From Biomphalaria glabrata (Eukaryota; Mollusca; Gastropoda; Planorbidae): a stretch of DNA of 64,000 bases. Under the pieces are notes generated by a model. That model was not told where the DNA came from. It did not search any database and worked only from the letters and a program-made list of their open reading frames with translations. Position 1 is the first letter of the stretch, and every line of letters begins with the position of its first letter. A program made the position numbers and the translations under genes. The DNA lies in the NCBI RefSeq assembly GCF_947242115.1, contig NC_074717.1, forward strand, positions 35,876,201 through 35,940,200, in the 5' to 3' direction. Positions 45,046 through 59,100 of this stretch are shown here, piece by piece.

Positions 45046-45046
45046 A
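45041..45046 (+). terminator. Poly(A) signal overlapping the gene C stop
   Basis: AATAAA overlaps the TAA stop (AGTAAATAAAAG). The same arrangement is kept in the decayed copy at 26386-26391. Confidence 0.45.
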
Positions 45047-45264
45047 AGTTAATGTACAGATTGAGATCCAGTGTTTAAAGATAATTGTTACATTTATGTG
45101 TATTTATTTGTATGTATGTTGTGTATTTGATTATTTACTTGTTGTCTCTCTTGTTCTACTGTTCAGTAGTATAATAGAACTTACATGACTTAACAATACT
45201 TAAAAAAAATAATTGACAAAAATCTACAACAGTTTGCATAAATGTGTTGAAAATATGGTTTTGC

Positions 45265-45560
45265 GGTGTTGTTTCTTTATTAAGAGCCTTAAGTGTTTGT
45301 TACTATTAATAGTAAATAGTTGTAAAAGTGGTGTATTTTTATGAAAAAAACTGCTTGCATAAGTGATTTAAAAAATTAGATTTTTCGCTTTCAGGAAAGA
45401 AAAAAAGTAGCCGTTGCAACAGAACTTTGAATGGTCTAAAATATTGTGATGTCGAATTTTCACTATCTTTTCTAGTTTACGAGATCTAAACGGGACGGAC
45501 GGACGGACAGACGGGCCACACAAAACTAATAATGTCTTTTCCTCTTTCGGGGGCCTCTAA
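45265..45560 (+). mobile_element. Second copy of the GC-ended element's right end
   Basis: AAAGTAGCCGTTGCA, TCTAGTTTACGAGATCT, (GACG)n and TTTCGGGGGCC match 8290-8525 in order. Confidence 0.65.
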
Positions 45561-45754
45561 CAAAAAGTAGAACTAAAATTTTACTTTCGAGTAAGAGTAA
45601 ATAAAACCACTTTGTAAGATAATTAGTCACGTCATCAAACTGAGCTATTCAACTAGCCACCAGTATCTTCATGCCGGCCATTCACTGATTTATGGCGCCT
45701 AGACCTACCAAAAGTTTAGATCCTGTGTAAGGAGATTAAAACTAGATCCTAAAA

Positions 45755-46460
45755 CCTGTACACGTAAGATTATCAGACATCCGGCAACGACACCCAATCT
45801 CGGATCAAGCTGAACTTTTTTTTTTCTGCAAAATTATTTCTTTTACCTGTAAACACAAGAATCAATATAAAAATATCACCCAATTAGTTTATTAACTTTT
45901 GGTAATTAATTATTTTGCTTGGTTTCTCGAACAAGGGAAAGAAATTGTACGTGAATGAAGTGGTGGTATAGGCCTAAGCTGAATAGCTTTCCTTTATTGG
46001 TCGTCACTTTAAAGTAAGTTTGGAACAAATAATAAATCTTCTATTTTCATTAGCTCCTCATTAGCAGAATGGTTATCATTTCGGATTGAGGAGGATTGAG
46101 CCATAAGTTCGAATTCAGGTCGTTAGCCCCCCCCCTCCCCCTTTTTAATGAATTGCTTTAAAAAGTGATAACGGTAAAATGTACCCAAATATCCCTTTCT
46201 TTCTCCCCCTCCCCCCGGTCTCTCCTTTTTTTTCCCAACTGGTCCAGATAAGTGATTAGATCATAGCGTATTGAGAAAGCTAAAAGCATGAAATAGCGCT
46301 AAACAAAAACAATTGGTAAAAATATTTCTAATCGCAAAGAGTTATCTCTTATTGGTCTACATCTAAATACAAACTTAATGACATGACTGATCCAAACTAA
46401 TTGATACAATTGCACTTCGTATAAGCTCTTTTGTTGTTGTTTTTTAAAAATGTTTTTCTT
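45755..46460 (-). repeat. Long R4-family repeat, second full copy
   Basis: Parallel to 34676-35400, including the tRNA-like part (AAGTTCGAATTCAGG) and TGCACTTCGTATAAGC. Confidence 0.65.
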
Positions 46461-46959
46461 GTTTTTAAATATTCTCTTGCCTGTTGCTATTGTAATCGCA
46501 AAGGGCCAAAGGGAAATCGTCAGAAATTATGCCAGGTAGTACACAATGATTAGTTGGGTCAGTGTTAGCACAATTAGGAGACGACATGTAGTAGTTGAAG
46601 AGGCCTGAACTATATATTTGTGAACTGAACTTATTTAACAGTTTTAAAAATTTGAAAATTAAAAGAAAATAGTGACAACATCTTGGTCTAATACTAAACC
46701 TAAAGTTCTGATTTAAAACTCTTAAGATGTACTCTAGATCTAGAATGTAAATGTGATCCATATTACATATACGTAGAAAATTATAAAATTGAAGCAACTT
46801 TAAATTTAACTGTTATCGCATAATTACGGTAAAACGGACATGTTGACTCAATCTGGGGATCGAATCAACTACATTCTCGTTATTAGGGTGACTTTCTACT
46901 TCGTTAAACTACGAAATTTTAGCGGGAAACAAGCAAAATAGTTTTTTGTATAAATCCTT

Positions 46960-47310
46960 TAAAAAAAATAGTTTATCTAAGGGAAAGAATTCTGGACTTG
47001 TAACTATATCTCTCAATACTGTACAAGTTTTTTCTCTTGACCAAATGGTTAATTTTTTAATTGACTCATGTTTTTAGAAACAAAAAATATCTTTTTAAAG
47101 TTTCAACTTGATCCGCGAATGCCTAAATATTTAGCTGTATCTGTGAATACCGAAAGATTCATTTCTCTTGTTGGTATCAAACAAAATAATCCATTACCAG
47201 AAATTGATTAATTGTTTAATTTTTTGATTGGTACATGGCTTGTACATGGCCAATGGGTGTCGAAGAAATAACGTGTACAAACATTTCACCAGACAGACAG
47301 AGTGAATCGA
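46960..47310 (+). repeat. R4 repeat copy
   Basis: AGTTTCAACTTGATCCGCGA, GAAATAACGTGTACAAAC, CCAGACAGACAGAGTGAA. Confidence 0.65.
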
Positions 47311-48590
47311 TATAACAATATAATAATGATTCCGTATAGCAAAAGACTATTAAAAAGTATAAAATAAACCAAGTTATGTCTAGGGTTTGTCACGTGTCTG
47401 AGGATTTGGTTCTAACAATAGACTTATATATTATATCTAGACTGGAAACTGGAAACAAATTCTTATCCACGATTGATCGATTCACAGACCTATATATATA
47501 GAGATAGATTTTTATGTACGTAACTCTTTTTCGAGTTCTAAGGGAAGTCGCCCCAATCATTCTTTTCTGTCTTAGAAAAGTAAAGATCTTTACTTTTCAA
47601 AGTTTAGAAATAATGAAAAATCATTTCTCGGATTTTCTTTAGAACGGGCTATTAATCACAGAACTATATATTCAGGCAAATATATGAAACAAAGCCATTT
47701 CCTGTTAGTTTCCATTGAGATAATGTTTCAAAAATCCCAGATCGAAATAATTCACGTGTGTTGATTTTAATCATGTTATGTACATTTAAATAGATTGAGT
47801 ACCTAGATCTTTCTAGATTATGTATCTAAAAATTGCAAAATAATAATTATGAGACGAGAGTATTCGTATTTTTGATGTTCAATTACTAGATCTAGATCTA
47901 AAAATTAAATTATAGGCCTATGTTACATATGTTAGGGTTGAAAAAACAACAACACTTTAGTTCTTATAACTACTTTACAAAAACGCCTTGTTTCAACTTT
48001 AAAAAAAAAAAATTCACATTTTTTGTAGTGTTAAAAAATAAAATCTCCATGTCCAGTCTTAATATATACATTGTAGATATAGGCTATAATAATATAGACA
48101 TATAGGCCTAAGTCTATGGTTCTAAGATAAATTAAATCTTCATTTATTTTGCTTCTGCTGTCTACTGTTGTGGGGCATACTTGAAGCAACTATTACTATT
48201 GATATTGTGTATAGCGTCTAAGGAACTTCGTTCACGTTATAATTTATTGTCTACTTCTGTGCTATGCGACATCGAACGTGAGAGCTCTCTTTGATCCCTT
48301 TCCTGTAAGATAAGATAAAGTGTATAGCAACCATTTTAAACAAGCCTTAAACAATAATAGATTGAATGCAAAGATGGGGGTGGGTCCTGTCGAGTGGCGG
48401 GACGATGGCCCCGACCGCCCTTCCCGCCCTTAAAACGCAGAATGCTTCTGGCACCACTAGTTCTACATATGACTGTAGAAGCTGTTGCTTGAAGTGAACT
48501 CAGACAAATACTCGACCTGCCACAAATTCTCAGTTCAGAGCTGAAAGAAACAATGTAGTGGAATAGATGATACCATGATAAATATTGAAC
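47310..48590. other. Intergenic, nothing recognised
   Basis: AT-rich; no exon or repeat end supported. Confidence 0.4.
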
Positions 48591-48850
48591 GTGATTTTGG
48601 AGAGGTTTGAAGAGACAATGAAGTTGCTGCTGACACCAAGAAGCAGATTGGATGAATGCAAGAGAAGAATTTAAAATGGCACGTGCTATTATTACAATAA
48701 CAAACAATTACAATGAATAAATGACAGCAAGAGCTACAGACAAAGAAAGTAAAACAAATGTAAAAACAAAAAAACGAATAAGTGAATAGAACACTACGTT
48801 TGGGACATTTATCATGCAAATTAATTATTGACTATTAATTGAAAATACAA
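48590..48850 (+). repeat. Interspersed repeat, paired with 3730-4030
   Basis: See its partner; class unknown. Confidence 0.5.
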
Positions 48851-48957
48851 GTGTTGTCACGCTAGGGACGTTGATTTCAAAAAGTGTTGTCTAGTTAATT
48901 AAAGATATAACACTGGCTATATACACACACAAGACATAATGATAATAATAATAATAA

Positions 48958-49045
48958 TAAAGGGACTACAATGAATTTTGTTTCTAACAAAGCTCGACCC
49001 TGGCAGAGCCAGAGAATGAATATTTGTTCGTTTTTCACATAATAA
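48958..49045 (+). mobile_element. LINE 3' UTR fragment
   Basis: AAAGGGACTACAATGAATTT and CTCGACCCTGGCAGAGCC match the end of 17113-17470. Confidence 0.7.
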
Positions 49046-49049
49046 TTAT

Positions 49050-49492
49050 AATACTAATAATCTTTTTTATCTATAAGAAAATTTATCTAAAAATGTGTGC
49101 ATTGCACCAAACAAAACATAATAAGTATAGAAAATAAAATAAACATTTACTTCCCTAATCAATATATAATAGGGGCTAACGAAAAGCTTTTTGACTACGT
49201 TTATATATGGCTCCTTCTGTCTCGGGAGACGATGGATGCACCCACCAATCCAAGGACCTAGGAGGCAAAGACAAACAGACACAAACACTCTTTTGTTCCC
49301 CTGGCAATCAAATCATGAAATAAGAACAATCTGATATAAACCTTGTCACATGTAAATTATAAATTATGAGTGAGTCTGGTGTGAATGTACATTTTGGTTT
49401 CTTATAGTTATAATGTTTTTTGTTTGGTGTAATGCACAAATTGTAAGACAAATTTCCATATGGACAATAAAGATTATTATTATTATTATTAA
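49050..49492 (+). mobile_element. Non-LTR retroposon with (ATT)n tail
   Basis: Ends GGACAATAAAGATT(ATT)n, typical of CR1/L2-like 3' ends. 55757-55960 is an inverted relative with the same AATCTTTATT junction. Confidence 0.55.
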
Positions 49493-50408
49493 TGTCTGTT
49501 TTTGAATGTACTAATATTTTAATTTAGAATAAAATAATGTGCTTAAAAATATAGGAATATGCACCAAACATACTGTATTACAAAAGATAAGGCTTGTTAA
49601 TATAAATAGAAATGAAACTGAACAACTTTACATTATAAATACGCAGTACTAGCATAACAGTGCTTGCTTTTACTCTTTTTTTTTACTTAGTGTCTTTACC
49701 TTTGGGGGAGTGGGTAGTAAACATGTTATATTCCTTAACTGTGCCATGCTGACCAGACGTCTGTCTGGCTTTGCGGGTATATCTCCAGAGGTAGAGATGA
49801 ACAACTCCCCCCCCCCTTTTTTATTTCTTAGTCCATCACATAGAGCTATTGAACGTAATTTGCTAAGTCAACATGTTGACACTGTCTAGAGGTCGCACCT
49901 TATGAGGGAACTGAATTTGTTTACTTGGAGATCAATCTTAATTAAAGGGCTGGACTACAAGTCACATCAACATGAGTGATCTTTTGCTACACAGACCACG
50001 AGTATATATGTCATAGCCCAGTAAGCCAGTAACTAATTTTGATGTAGATAATGGTACAAGGCTCAGATTTATGTATATTAGCATAAAAAACACTGACCAG
50101 GGGTCCAGGGCTATCATTAAAAGGGAGAACAAAACACCGCCAACTCCCAATTTGTTTAGTCGATGACACTGAATTATTTATAAACATTGACCATTTTAAA
50201 GCCAGAATTGATTGATTGATTGTTTTGATATTCTAAATAATTTGGCAGTGTAAAGTAATTCCTCGTTAGTACAATTATTTATTATAATATGTACTTAGCC
50301 ATTATCAGCACCAGGCGCTAGACTCGAGGCCCAGATGCAGTTTGTGGCCTTAAAACACAGGCCTCATGACCAGTGGATGAAGATGATCTGAAGTTTATGA
50401 ATAAATAC
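49493..50408. other. Intergenic, nothing recognised
   Basis: No gene or repeat boundary supported. Confidence 0.4.
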
Positions 50409-50416
50409 ATCTACAC

Positions 50417-51833
50417 CAAGGGTAGGCAACCTTTTCGTATCGAGGGCCGCATAAAAAAAATGTTGGGTATTGGGGGTATATATATATATATACTTACAAC
50501 TTTGAAAAATACGCTAGCTAACTGTATGTCTTTTAATTAATATTATACTGTATTATACATTGAAACTCCCAATTAAGGAATTACAACAAGAGTTAGCAAC
50601 TTCTGAAACCAATTTTACGATTTAAATAAAAAGGCAATAGTCTTTTTATATCACATTTCACCACAAATACACAATTATACACAATGTGAAATATGTAAAT
50701 GTATACACCCGTGCGTAATGATCCGGAACTGTAAAACTACCTTACTAGTTGTTACGCTTGTGACTGCTGTCTAATTACAGTCATTCACCATCAACCTGTG
50801 ATTACACTTGTTTATTTTCCAAAAAAAAATGCTTGTTCACCTATGTATGTGTACCCAAATAATGTTAAAGCTGAGAAGCTAATTTTTTTAAATAGTGGAA
50901 ATAAAACTTCTGGCACCCACTAAGCTATCGCGGAAGTACTGACTGGAACTTCTCTTACAGGTCATAATTTGCATGGAGTTATGTTCTCTGGAGCTGAAGC
51001 AGCTTCTGCGCTAAATGGTGAGCTGATGGTTTTGAAAACTGCTTCTTGACGTCAATTCGGGATTAGGGAATCCAAATAAGTCTGGTACTTTTAACCATTT
51101 CACTAGAAATATTTTCACCTTTCAACAAAGGAAAATGACAAATCTTTATTCACTTGCTGGCCTGGAGAAATTGGAAAGCCTTGTTTGAACAAATTTAACA
51201 TGCACTTACATTTTAATACAAGCAGCCAATTGCAATAAATCCTGTAAACCATGAAATCTGTCTCTTCCACTCTTCATTAGAAGTAATAGTAACAAGGTCA
51301 CAGTCAATGTCCTTCAAAGAACATTTTAAAAAATTTCTTCCTTGAGATTTTATAATCTTCTCATTACCTTGCCCATGTTAAGCCAGGGGATACATCGGAG
51401 TATTTAGTTTCTATATCTTGATTTTTTTCTTAACTGCCTGCTGTTACTTTTATTAGTAGTATAGATACGACTAAATAGTAGAGATATATCATGCAGCTTT
51501 GTGCAAACTTTTCGGTTTGGAGTTTATGGTTGGAAAATTCTTTCAAACTGATTTTCTCAGTCAAAGATCGAGCTCCATCTGTTGTTACACTTGCTATCTT
51601 ATTCCAAGCATACCCAACACTCAACACAGTTCTTTATAGCATTGAACAAAAGTAATCTTTGTTTACTTGAAACTTTTTATAATGAGAGACTTTCAATATT
51701 TTATACAGATATTTAGAATTATTTTTAATATATTAGCATTTTTATATGTATATACTGTGGGCACACAGCAGGCCGCATAAAACACTTCAGCAGGCCGCAT
51801 CTAGCCCGTGTGTCCTAATTTGCCCACCCCCTG
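50417..51833 (-). mobile_element. hAT element relic, 1417 bp, perfect 8-bp target duplication
   Basis: Ends CAAGGGTAGGCAACC and TTTGCCCACCCCCTG, flanked by ATCTACAC (50409-50416, 51834-51841). The minus strand near 51540-51630 reads NKIASVTTDGARSLTEK, the hAT transposase TDGA motif. Further frames to the left are broken by stops, so it is dead. Confidence 0.88.
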
Positions 51834-52059
51834 ATCTACACTATACAACCCAGATTGCACTTAATCTCTGAGAGCTTTACATTAGTACAATATAGATGTA
51901 TATACTCTACATGGACAAACAACAAACAAGTTACACAAATTGGTTTGTAATATCTGTTAATAAAGGCTGATCCACTGTAATTCACAAATGAGTAATAGAG
52001 TTTAAAACAATATAGTGAAAAAAAATGTTAAAGAAAAAAATAGCATAGTGTGAACAATT

Positions 52060-52180
52060 ATAAAATTGTAAAGTTTAAACTTGATCTGAGAATGGGTGTG
52101 GGAGAAATAACATGTAAAAAATTTCTACCAGAGAGAGTGAGTTGATAAAAACTTTGTAAAAAATAAAAGATGCAAAAAAG
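52060..52180 (+). repeat. R4 repeat fragment
   Basis: TAAACTTGATCTGAGAATGG and GGGAGAAATAACATGTAAAA. Confidence 0.6.
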
Positions 52181-52576
52181 TTAAAAGTTAAGACAAGGAA
52201 GTGGGTTTTTTAACCGGTACATAAAAAAAAAAGAAAAGAATCTATCCATTTTAATACAGTAATTAATAGAAGGTAGTTTTACTTGTCTTGTGATAGTTGG
52301 CCTCCTTGAATTGTACAGCTGCTTAGGTTCATCTCATAGAAATGAGAGGGCATTAGCAATGGTCGAAATGATCTGACTTTTCTTCGCATTGACTCCCGAA
52401 GTATTTCTCATGAGTGGATATAGCTGCAAGACAGCAGAGGTTTGAGTTCAGAGTTTTCATTCTCATAGGTGGGTAGCCAGCCCCACCTGCTCTAACAATA
52501 TGTGATAAATATCTGGTAACTTATGAAAAAATGTGATTACACAACTTTTTACATTCTTTTATATCACATTTCTAAT

Positions 52577-52850
52577 CAGGGGCGTGTTGGCTGAATGGTG
52601 AAGTGGTTGGCTTCCAAACTAAGGGCTCTTGAGTTTGAATGCCAGGGAAGACTGGATCTTTAAATATCAGGATTTTTAGGCAGCTCCTGAGTCCAGCAAA
52701 CTTAAATGGGTATCTGACATTAGTTGGGGAAAGTAACAGAGTTTAATCATTGTGCTGACTACATGACACCTTGTTGGCTGTAGGCCACAGAAACATGATC
52801 TTTACATCATCTGCCTTATAGATCACAAGGTCTGAAAGGGGAACTTTTTA
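52577..52850 (+). mobile_element. tRNA-derived SINE (type 2), near full length
   Basis: A-box-like TGGCTGAATGGTGAAG, B-box-like GAGTTTGAATGCC, body, then CTTATAGATCACAAGGTCTG and a T-rich end. Confidence 0.8.
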
Positions 52851-53192
52851 ATTTTTTTGTAATCAGAATTATTATCCAACTTTTTCTTTTCCCTTTATGG
52901 ACCACTTCACTTGCTAAATGGACCATCATGTCCCAATCCTTACTGACCAAAAACATGTAAGAAATGAATTAATTCAAAAACATTAATAATAAACTTCTGT
53001 ACATAACACTTTTATATATCAACCTTAAAGCAAGTTCATAACTTTCTGAAGTCATCAGCTATCCCTGCTCAGTTCATACATTCTTACTGAAAGGCACAGA
53101 TATCCTATCAGGGAGCTAAAAAGTCAATAATTTTGGATATTAGTTTCAGATTTTCACTAATTTTGAATCCATGCAACTGTAGTCAGAGACTG

Positions 53193-56100
53193 CTATCTTT
53201 TTCGTTTCTTCTCAGCTAAATACATGTACAACACCACATGAGGTCCAGGTTGACTCAATGGAGGCTGTATCCAAAAGATAAAATATAATATCTCAATAAT
53301 AATTTTTTATGTACTAACCATAACACATTATTTTAGTATAAAAGTATAATTTTTAGTATCCAACTAGCATCTCAACTCAAAACTAAGCAGTTAGAGTACA
53401 AGATAAATAACACTTACACTTAATAAATTGATCTGCTGTAAGTGATGACTGCTGCAACTGTCCACCAACTGTTTCATCCAGTCTGTCAGATTAGTCTCAC
53501 TGCTTGTGCACTGAGCCTGGAAGTAAGTCCGCATAATTAGTTGTCAAAGCAATCATTTTGAGGACAATGTCCAAGACTTGTTAGAAAGTAGAGTGTTACT
53601 AAAACACACCAGGCCATATTAAATTTAGACTTCACTTTCTCACCCAGCATGCACCTGACTCTGTGACAACTGCAATTCAAAAATTTCAAAGTACACTACA
53701 ACTTACATGTAACTCACTTAGTCCACCAGTGTAAGCGCTTGTTAGGATCTGTGAGTACGACATCAGCACAGAAAGAGTTACATTCTCTGTAGTACTCCTA
53801 ACCAAAACCTGGGCAGAAATGTTGGTGATCAATCTGAAAGACATACGACAATAAGGGACTCCACAAGTTGGACTAAGTTTTCACCAAATTATAATTCTAA
53901 CCATGATAATTTATGACTATGAGGCGTAACAATAATGAGAAATAATTACTAATTAGATACACAATACAAGAAATTGTAAATAATTTAATCTTTTGAATCT
54001 AAACTGTACCGTTTTTGCATTTTTGAATGGCTCAAAATGTAGGTGCATCCAGTGGATGACAAAAGAGATTGCTTGTCCCAATAGGCAACATTAGAAGTTC
54101 TAAATCTATTCACAAAGAGAGTCCAGAAAAGGTGTGTAATGAGTTAGGAAGCCTACTTACTTAAGTAAGCACAGATCTCTCATCTGGCGAAAGCTTTGAT
54201 CAAGTCCTAGATCGCAACAGAAGCTAGTCATCTCTGGGTTTAAGTTGTCCAGCAACTGAATAAGTAGACCTCCATTGGTGCTGATGATTTGTAAAAACAG
54301 CTTGGCTACACTTCTCTGGGCCTACAGAGATAGCAATTTCATAGTAATAAAAAAACATAAATAAAATATACAAAATAAACCTAAATTCTCAGAAACCTAG
54401 CCGAACCCAATCACCTGTTTTAAGACTTCCATTCCATTGGCTGTAAAGTAAACTGAGGAGACTTGCAGGAAATAGAGCACACACTGGAATGTGATATTAA
54501 AGTTCATATGTAAATAACAGACATAAATATATTCATATATATATCTAACGAAAAGTTACCTCAAAGACAAATGGTGAAAGGAGAATCTAAATAGACCATA
54601 AACAGACAGATGGAATAAAATTAGTAGCTCACAGCTAGGTCTGTGTAGCAATATCCTATTCATCCTTAATGGTAGGACTCGAAAGCAAAGCCCTTTTTTA
54701 ATATCTATGCATAGAACATACCTCTTTCTCTGACTTGATAAACTTCTCAGGAAGTGAAACACCAGAAAGGGTTGGACTGATAAAAAGAAGAAGTACACTT
54801 ACATAAGGTAGAAAACAAATGTTATGAGAAGACATTTTAGCCAACTTTAACAAGATTAATTTAGGAATGACAACATCAATACAAGAAATCTAATGATTTA
54901 TTAACCTGACTTTATGACCACAACAACAACAAAAATGAACTAATTAGGAAACAGTGAAATACAAATCAATAAACTAGGTCATGGAACAAATAACTCCAGA
55001 TTCTTAGAATACATAACAAGAGGAATGCAGAGAGTCCTGCTTCATTATGTTTTACACCTAGAAACATCATGCGGAATCTCAAGCAACAGCTCACCAGTAG
55101 AAATAATAGGGTAAAACTAAAGTTGTATAACAAATTTAAGTGAGACGCTTCAGAAGATAGATAAAAAAAAAAAATTAAGAACAAAAAAACTTTTACATCA
55201 TGAAGATGGTTAACGCCGAAAATATTTGAATAATTTATTTCTAAACCTACCAGCAAAATCTGACCAGCCACACTTTGCTCATAACAATGAACGAATAAAA
55301 CAAAGCAATTGACAAAACTACTGGAAACAGTTTTAGAAAAGTGCACAGTTAATTGTTTATCTTCCTAAAATGTCACTATGACTTACATGTGATAAACTAG
55401 TGCAAACAGTGAGGCACCTTTCATCCAAGCTTGTGGCCACTTTACATTGAAAGGTTCCAAAATATATTTGATCAAACTAGAGAAGTTAAAAAAAGAAAGT
55501 AATCCACACATAGTTAGAAAATATTTCATGATTTAGAAAACACATAAAAAGGAAATTAAACATTTAACTATTGGAGCAACAGAATGAGGATTAAATTTGT
55601 TTTCTCCATGTTAGATCTGATTGTGATCAATTTGTTTTGTAGCTTCTTCTGATGTCTAAATTTCCTGCCCTATCAGTAAGAAAGCACGCTCTCTTAGTAT
55701 TCAATTCAAACATTTGTCTTAATAAAAATATAAATAATAATACTCATTCATTTCTACATAATAATAACAATAATCTTTATTATCCATGAGGAATTTTTGT
55801 GCACAAGACATAGCTATAGAAACAAACTATACATTCACACTAGCTTCACTTAAATATTACAAGTGAAATGTCTAAATCAGATAGATCAATTCTATTCACT
55901 GTTTTGATTGCCACAAGGAACAAAGGAGTTTTGTGTCTGTTCGATTTTATAAAAAGGTATCTTGTATCTCATTTGTGATGGTAAAATCTCAAAATCCTGT
56001 CCTAGGGGGTGTTTTTTATTTTTTAAAAATCTTTCTAGCCTTCTTACTAATGTTTCTTTCGAACAGTAGTCTGAAATTAAGTTTGTTTGCTACTAATGAC

Positions 56101-59100
56101 TTGTTCCATTTTTATTTTCTGTATTTTATTTTTAATGTTTAGAAATTAAGAATTAGGAATTAAATTAGAAATTAAGAAAATTGATTCTTTTTTAATCCCC
56201 AATGCAAATATCTTGATCTCTTTAAAGAAATCCAACAACAACCAGTGTTATATGTATATGGCAGCCATTCAGTTGCAAAGTAGATCACCTCATAGAAATG
56301 AGATGAATGCCTGGTCATATGTTAAGGACAGAATGATGTCACCCACACAGAAGTTCCATCATAAAAATAAGTAATTTTTTCTCTGTTTGAAGCAATTAAG
56401 AAACACCTGGGAATAGTGAAAAACAATTATGTTACGCATATTTGTATAAGTTAAATAATATTCATTGTATTCCAACCTTTCAGCCCACTGAACTGCTAGG
56501 TTAAATTCTTCCTCAAAGCTTTGGCCAAGTTCTTTCAACAAGGACAGACTTTTCAAAACTTTATAGTGAACCTTTAAAGGAATATTGGTACCAAGTTATT
56601 TAAGTTACCAATTCTGTTAAAATCTCTTAAGAAAATAATGATACAAAAACAATAACATTAATATTACATTTCTCTAGTCAAAGTGATGTAAATACTTACT
56701 AATATAGACATTGTTACAAGAGGGTGTCTGATAACTCTGGCCACTTCAGCTTGTGATTGCAACATGGGTTTCACACTGATGTAACTCTGTGTAGAAAAGT
56801 GAATAGAAGAATAACCAAAAGGTGACTTTGTATCTCTTTTTTTTTTTTTTGGTCTATCATGAAAATAATATTATAATTTTATCACATGATCTCTAATACA
56901 CCATACACCATATCAACTTATTACCTGAAGGAGGTAGATAATGGCATCGAGAGAAAGAAAGGCACCAATGTAGTGATTAGAATTCTGAAAGTATGCAATG
57001 TATTAGTTTAAATTAATAATGAAACTTTTAAAGTGATGATAATTAGAGTTCTAATCTAGCTACAAGAAAATTATGAAGTAATTAATTATAATGGACAATC
57101 TGATACAATCTTTTCCTATCTATTATAAAATAAAAAATACATTTTAAAAAAATACTCACAGAGAAATATTTCAAAGCCAACAATGAAGAGTCAACACAAG
57201 TTTTTGAAACTCTATCTTGCAAAGAGTTACAAAGCAAAAGATGAGGAGGTAAGGAAAAAACTATTCTAGAGAAGAAAAATAAAAACCCAGACATAGACAT
57301 TACAAATATATAATGAATTCCAAACTTCACTCAAATAATAACAAAGTTGACAAGAAATATAAATTTAAGGTGCAGTTCAGTGAGCTGATATAGGTACAAA
57401 AGACTTGTTACACTACAGACTGTGTCGCTGTTTTAGGACAGGAAGTTCTGTTGGGATGTTTTTAACTAGAGTTCAATATCATCATCTTTAGTCTTGGGAG
57501 ATATAGAAAGTGAACTAAACAGGTAGTGAATGACCCATTGGAAATGGAGCAGATATCTCTGTATGAATGTGTTTTAATTCTCCCTCTTTCTCTGCTACAT
57601 TTATGGATCATAACCAACTGGAGTCTTATTGTTCTCCAGTGACAAGCCTGCTCCATCACTCAGTAAGAGATTGATTAGATACTATCATAGACATGTAGAA
57701 TGATTTTTTGAAAACATTATTACAAGGTGTTTTGTGTATACTGATATATTATTACAACTCCTGGCACCAAAAAGGCCAGCGACTAAATAGTAAGAACCGA
57801 AACTGTGGCAAAACTATATGTATTGCTTTCAGAATACATTCAAACTTAATAAAATAGTTAAGTCGAATGTTGCGGTTCTATTTTCAATCATGATGCAATT
57901 ATGCCTAGATGACTGTTTCAAAGTTAATGTGTCTACCATACTTATTACCCAATATAAATTACTGTAAGAATATTAGAATGAATGCCTACCAGTGTAATAG
58001 TAGTCTACGAACACTTATCAATTAGTTCACTAAGGTTATTAAGAAATAAGAAAACCCAGTACCTTAAAACAGAATTTAATTGTGAAGGAAGAGCAGCTTC
58101 TAATAGAGATGTCAACCACAGAATACTCCCTTTATCTGAGCCTGGCAGTTGATAGATGTGCCTCTGTGACAAGAAGAAATAAAACTACCATATAGAAAAT
58201 ATTTTAAATGTTATAGTCAATGAAAAGTAACAGTTTTATTGAAAAAAAAGGAAATGGTGACCCTCACTCATAAAATTATTAAATACAGACTTAGAAGCTA
58301 GCAGTAACATGACCATTAACATGATAAACCACTACTGCAGTTGTGGTAATGTTCCATTCTTAAAGTGAAATTATTATGTTTACATAATTTGTGATATTAA
58401 TTTAAGTATTTTCTAAATTGGAACCTGAGAGTATCTGTGTATTTTTTAATCTATTTTTCAAGTCTTGTGTCGTAACAAGTTTAAATGAGGGGTTTTTTTT
58501 TCTTTTTACAATGTAGAAAAATGTTTTTAGAATTGATACTTAGATGCATAAAAAAAAATGACTGATGTCTGCTTTATCTCTTGCTGGGGATATTACTTAA
58601 TCAGATATGACCAGTTAAAATCTATCTAGAATCAATCCATCTTTAATTATAATTAACACTTACTGTCAGCAGACCAACCAAACAGGAATATGTTTGTGAA
58701 GAATGCCTTGTTTCACCATGACTGTGACAAAAAATTGAAACAAAATTGTTTACAATGATACATGATTTTATTATACAAACATTACATTATTAGGTTATAC
58801 CCAATGTGCTTGATAAAAACATTGGAATAAAAAACAGCAATACATTTTCTATATTTAAAGTAAAACAAAAGTTTATAAGGATGGAGAAATGTTATAGCTC
58901 TGGGTCTTCAAATGAATCAAGTACATGTACAAATGTTAGTATTTTTTTAGACAAGATTGGAGGCTTCTTTGTTCATCTAAATCGATTGAAAACAAGTGTC
59001 ACATATACTTGATAGGTTTAGAAAACTTTACTTTTCAAAGAAGAGCATCAATTTTCTTAATAAAGATTTTAAAATATTTATGTATTATGGTATTGATTGT

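Larger units (their letters stand above)
51842..53192. other. 3' flank of the large gene; SINE and R4 only
   Basis: Holds an R4 fragment (52060-52180) and a full SINE (52577-52850). No AATAAA-type signal was clear on the minus strand just past the stop at 53193. Confidence 0.45.

Noticed and set aside
46465-46797. 110-codon minus-strand frame with a Cys-containing end (NCANTDPTNHC)
   Set aside because: No clear acceptor or donor and no partner exons; the first half is AT-rich chance coding. Worth only a homology check.
45046-50408. Search for a CTLD exon for gene C on the plus strand
   Set aside because: No frame with the CTLD cysteine pattern or FLCEI-like end was found.
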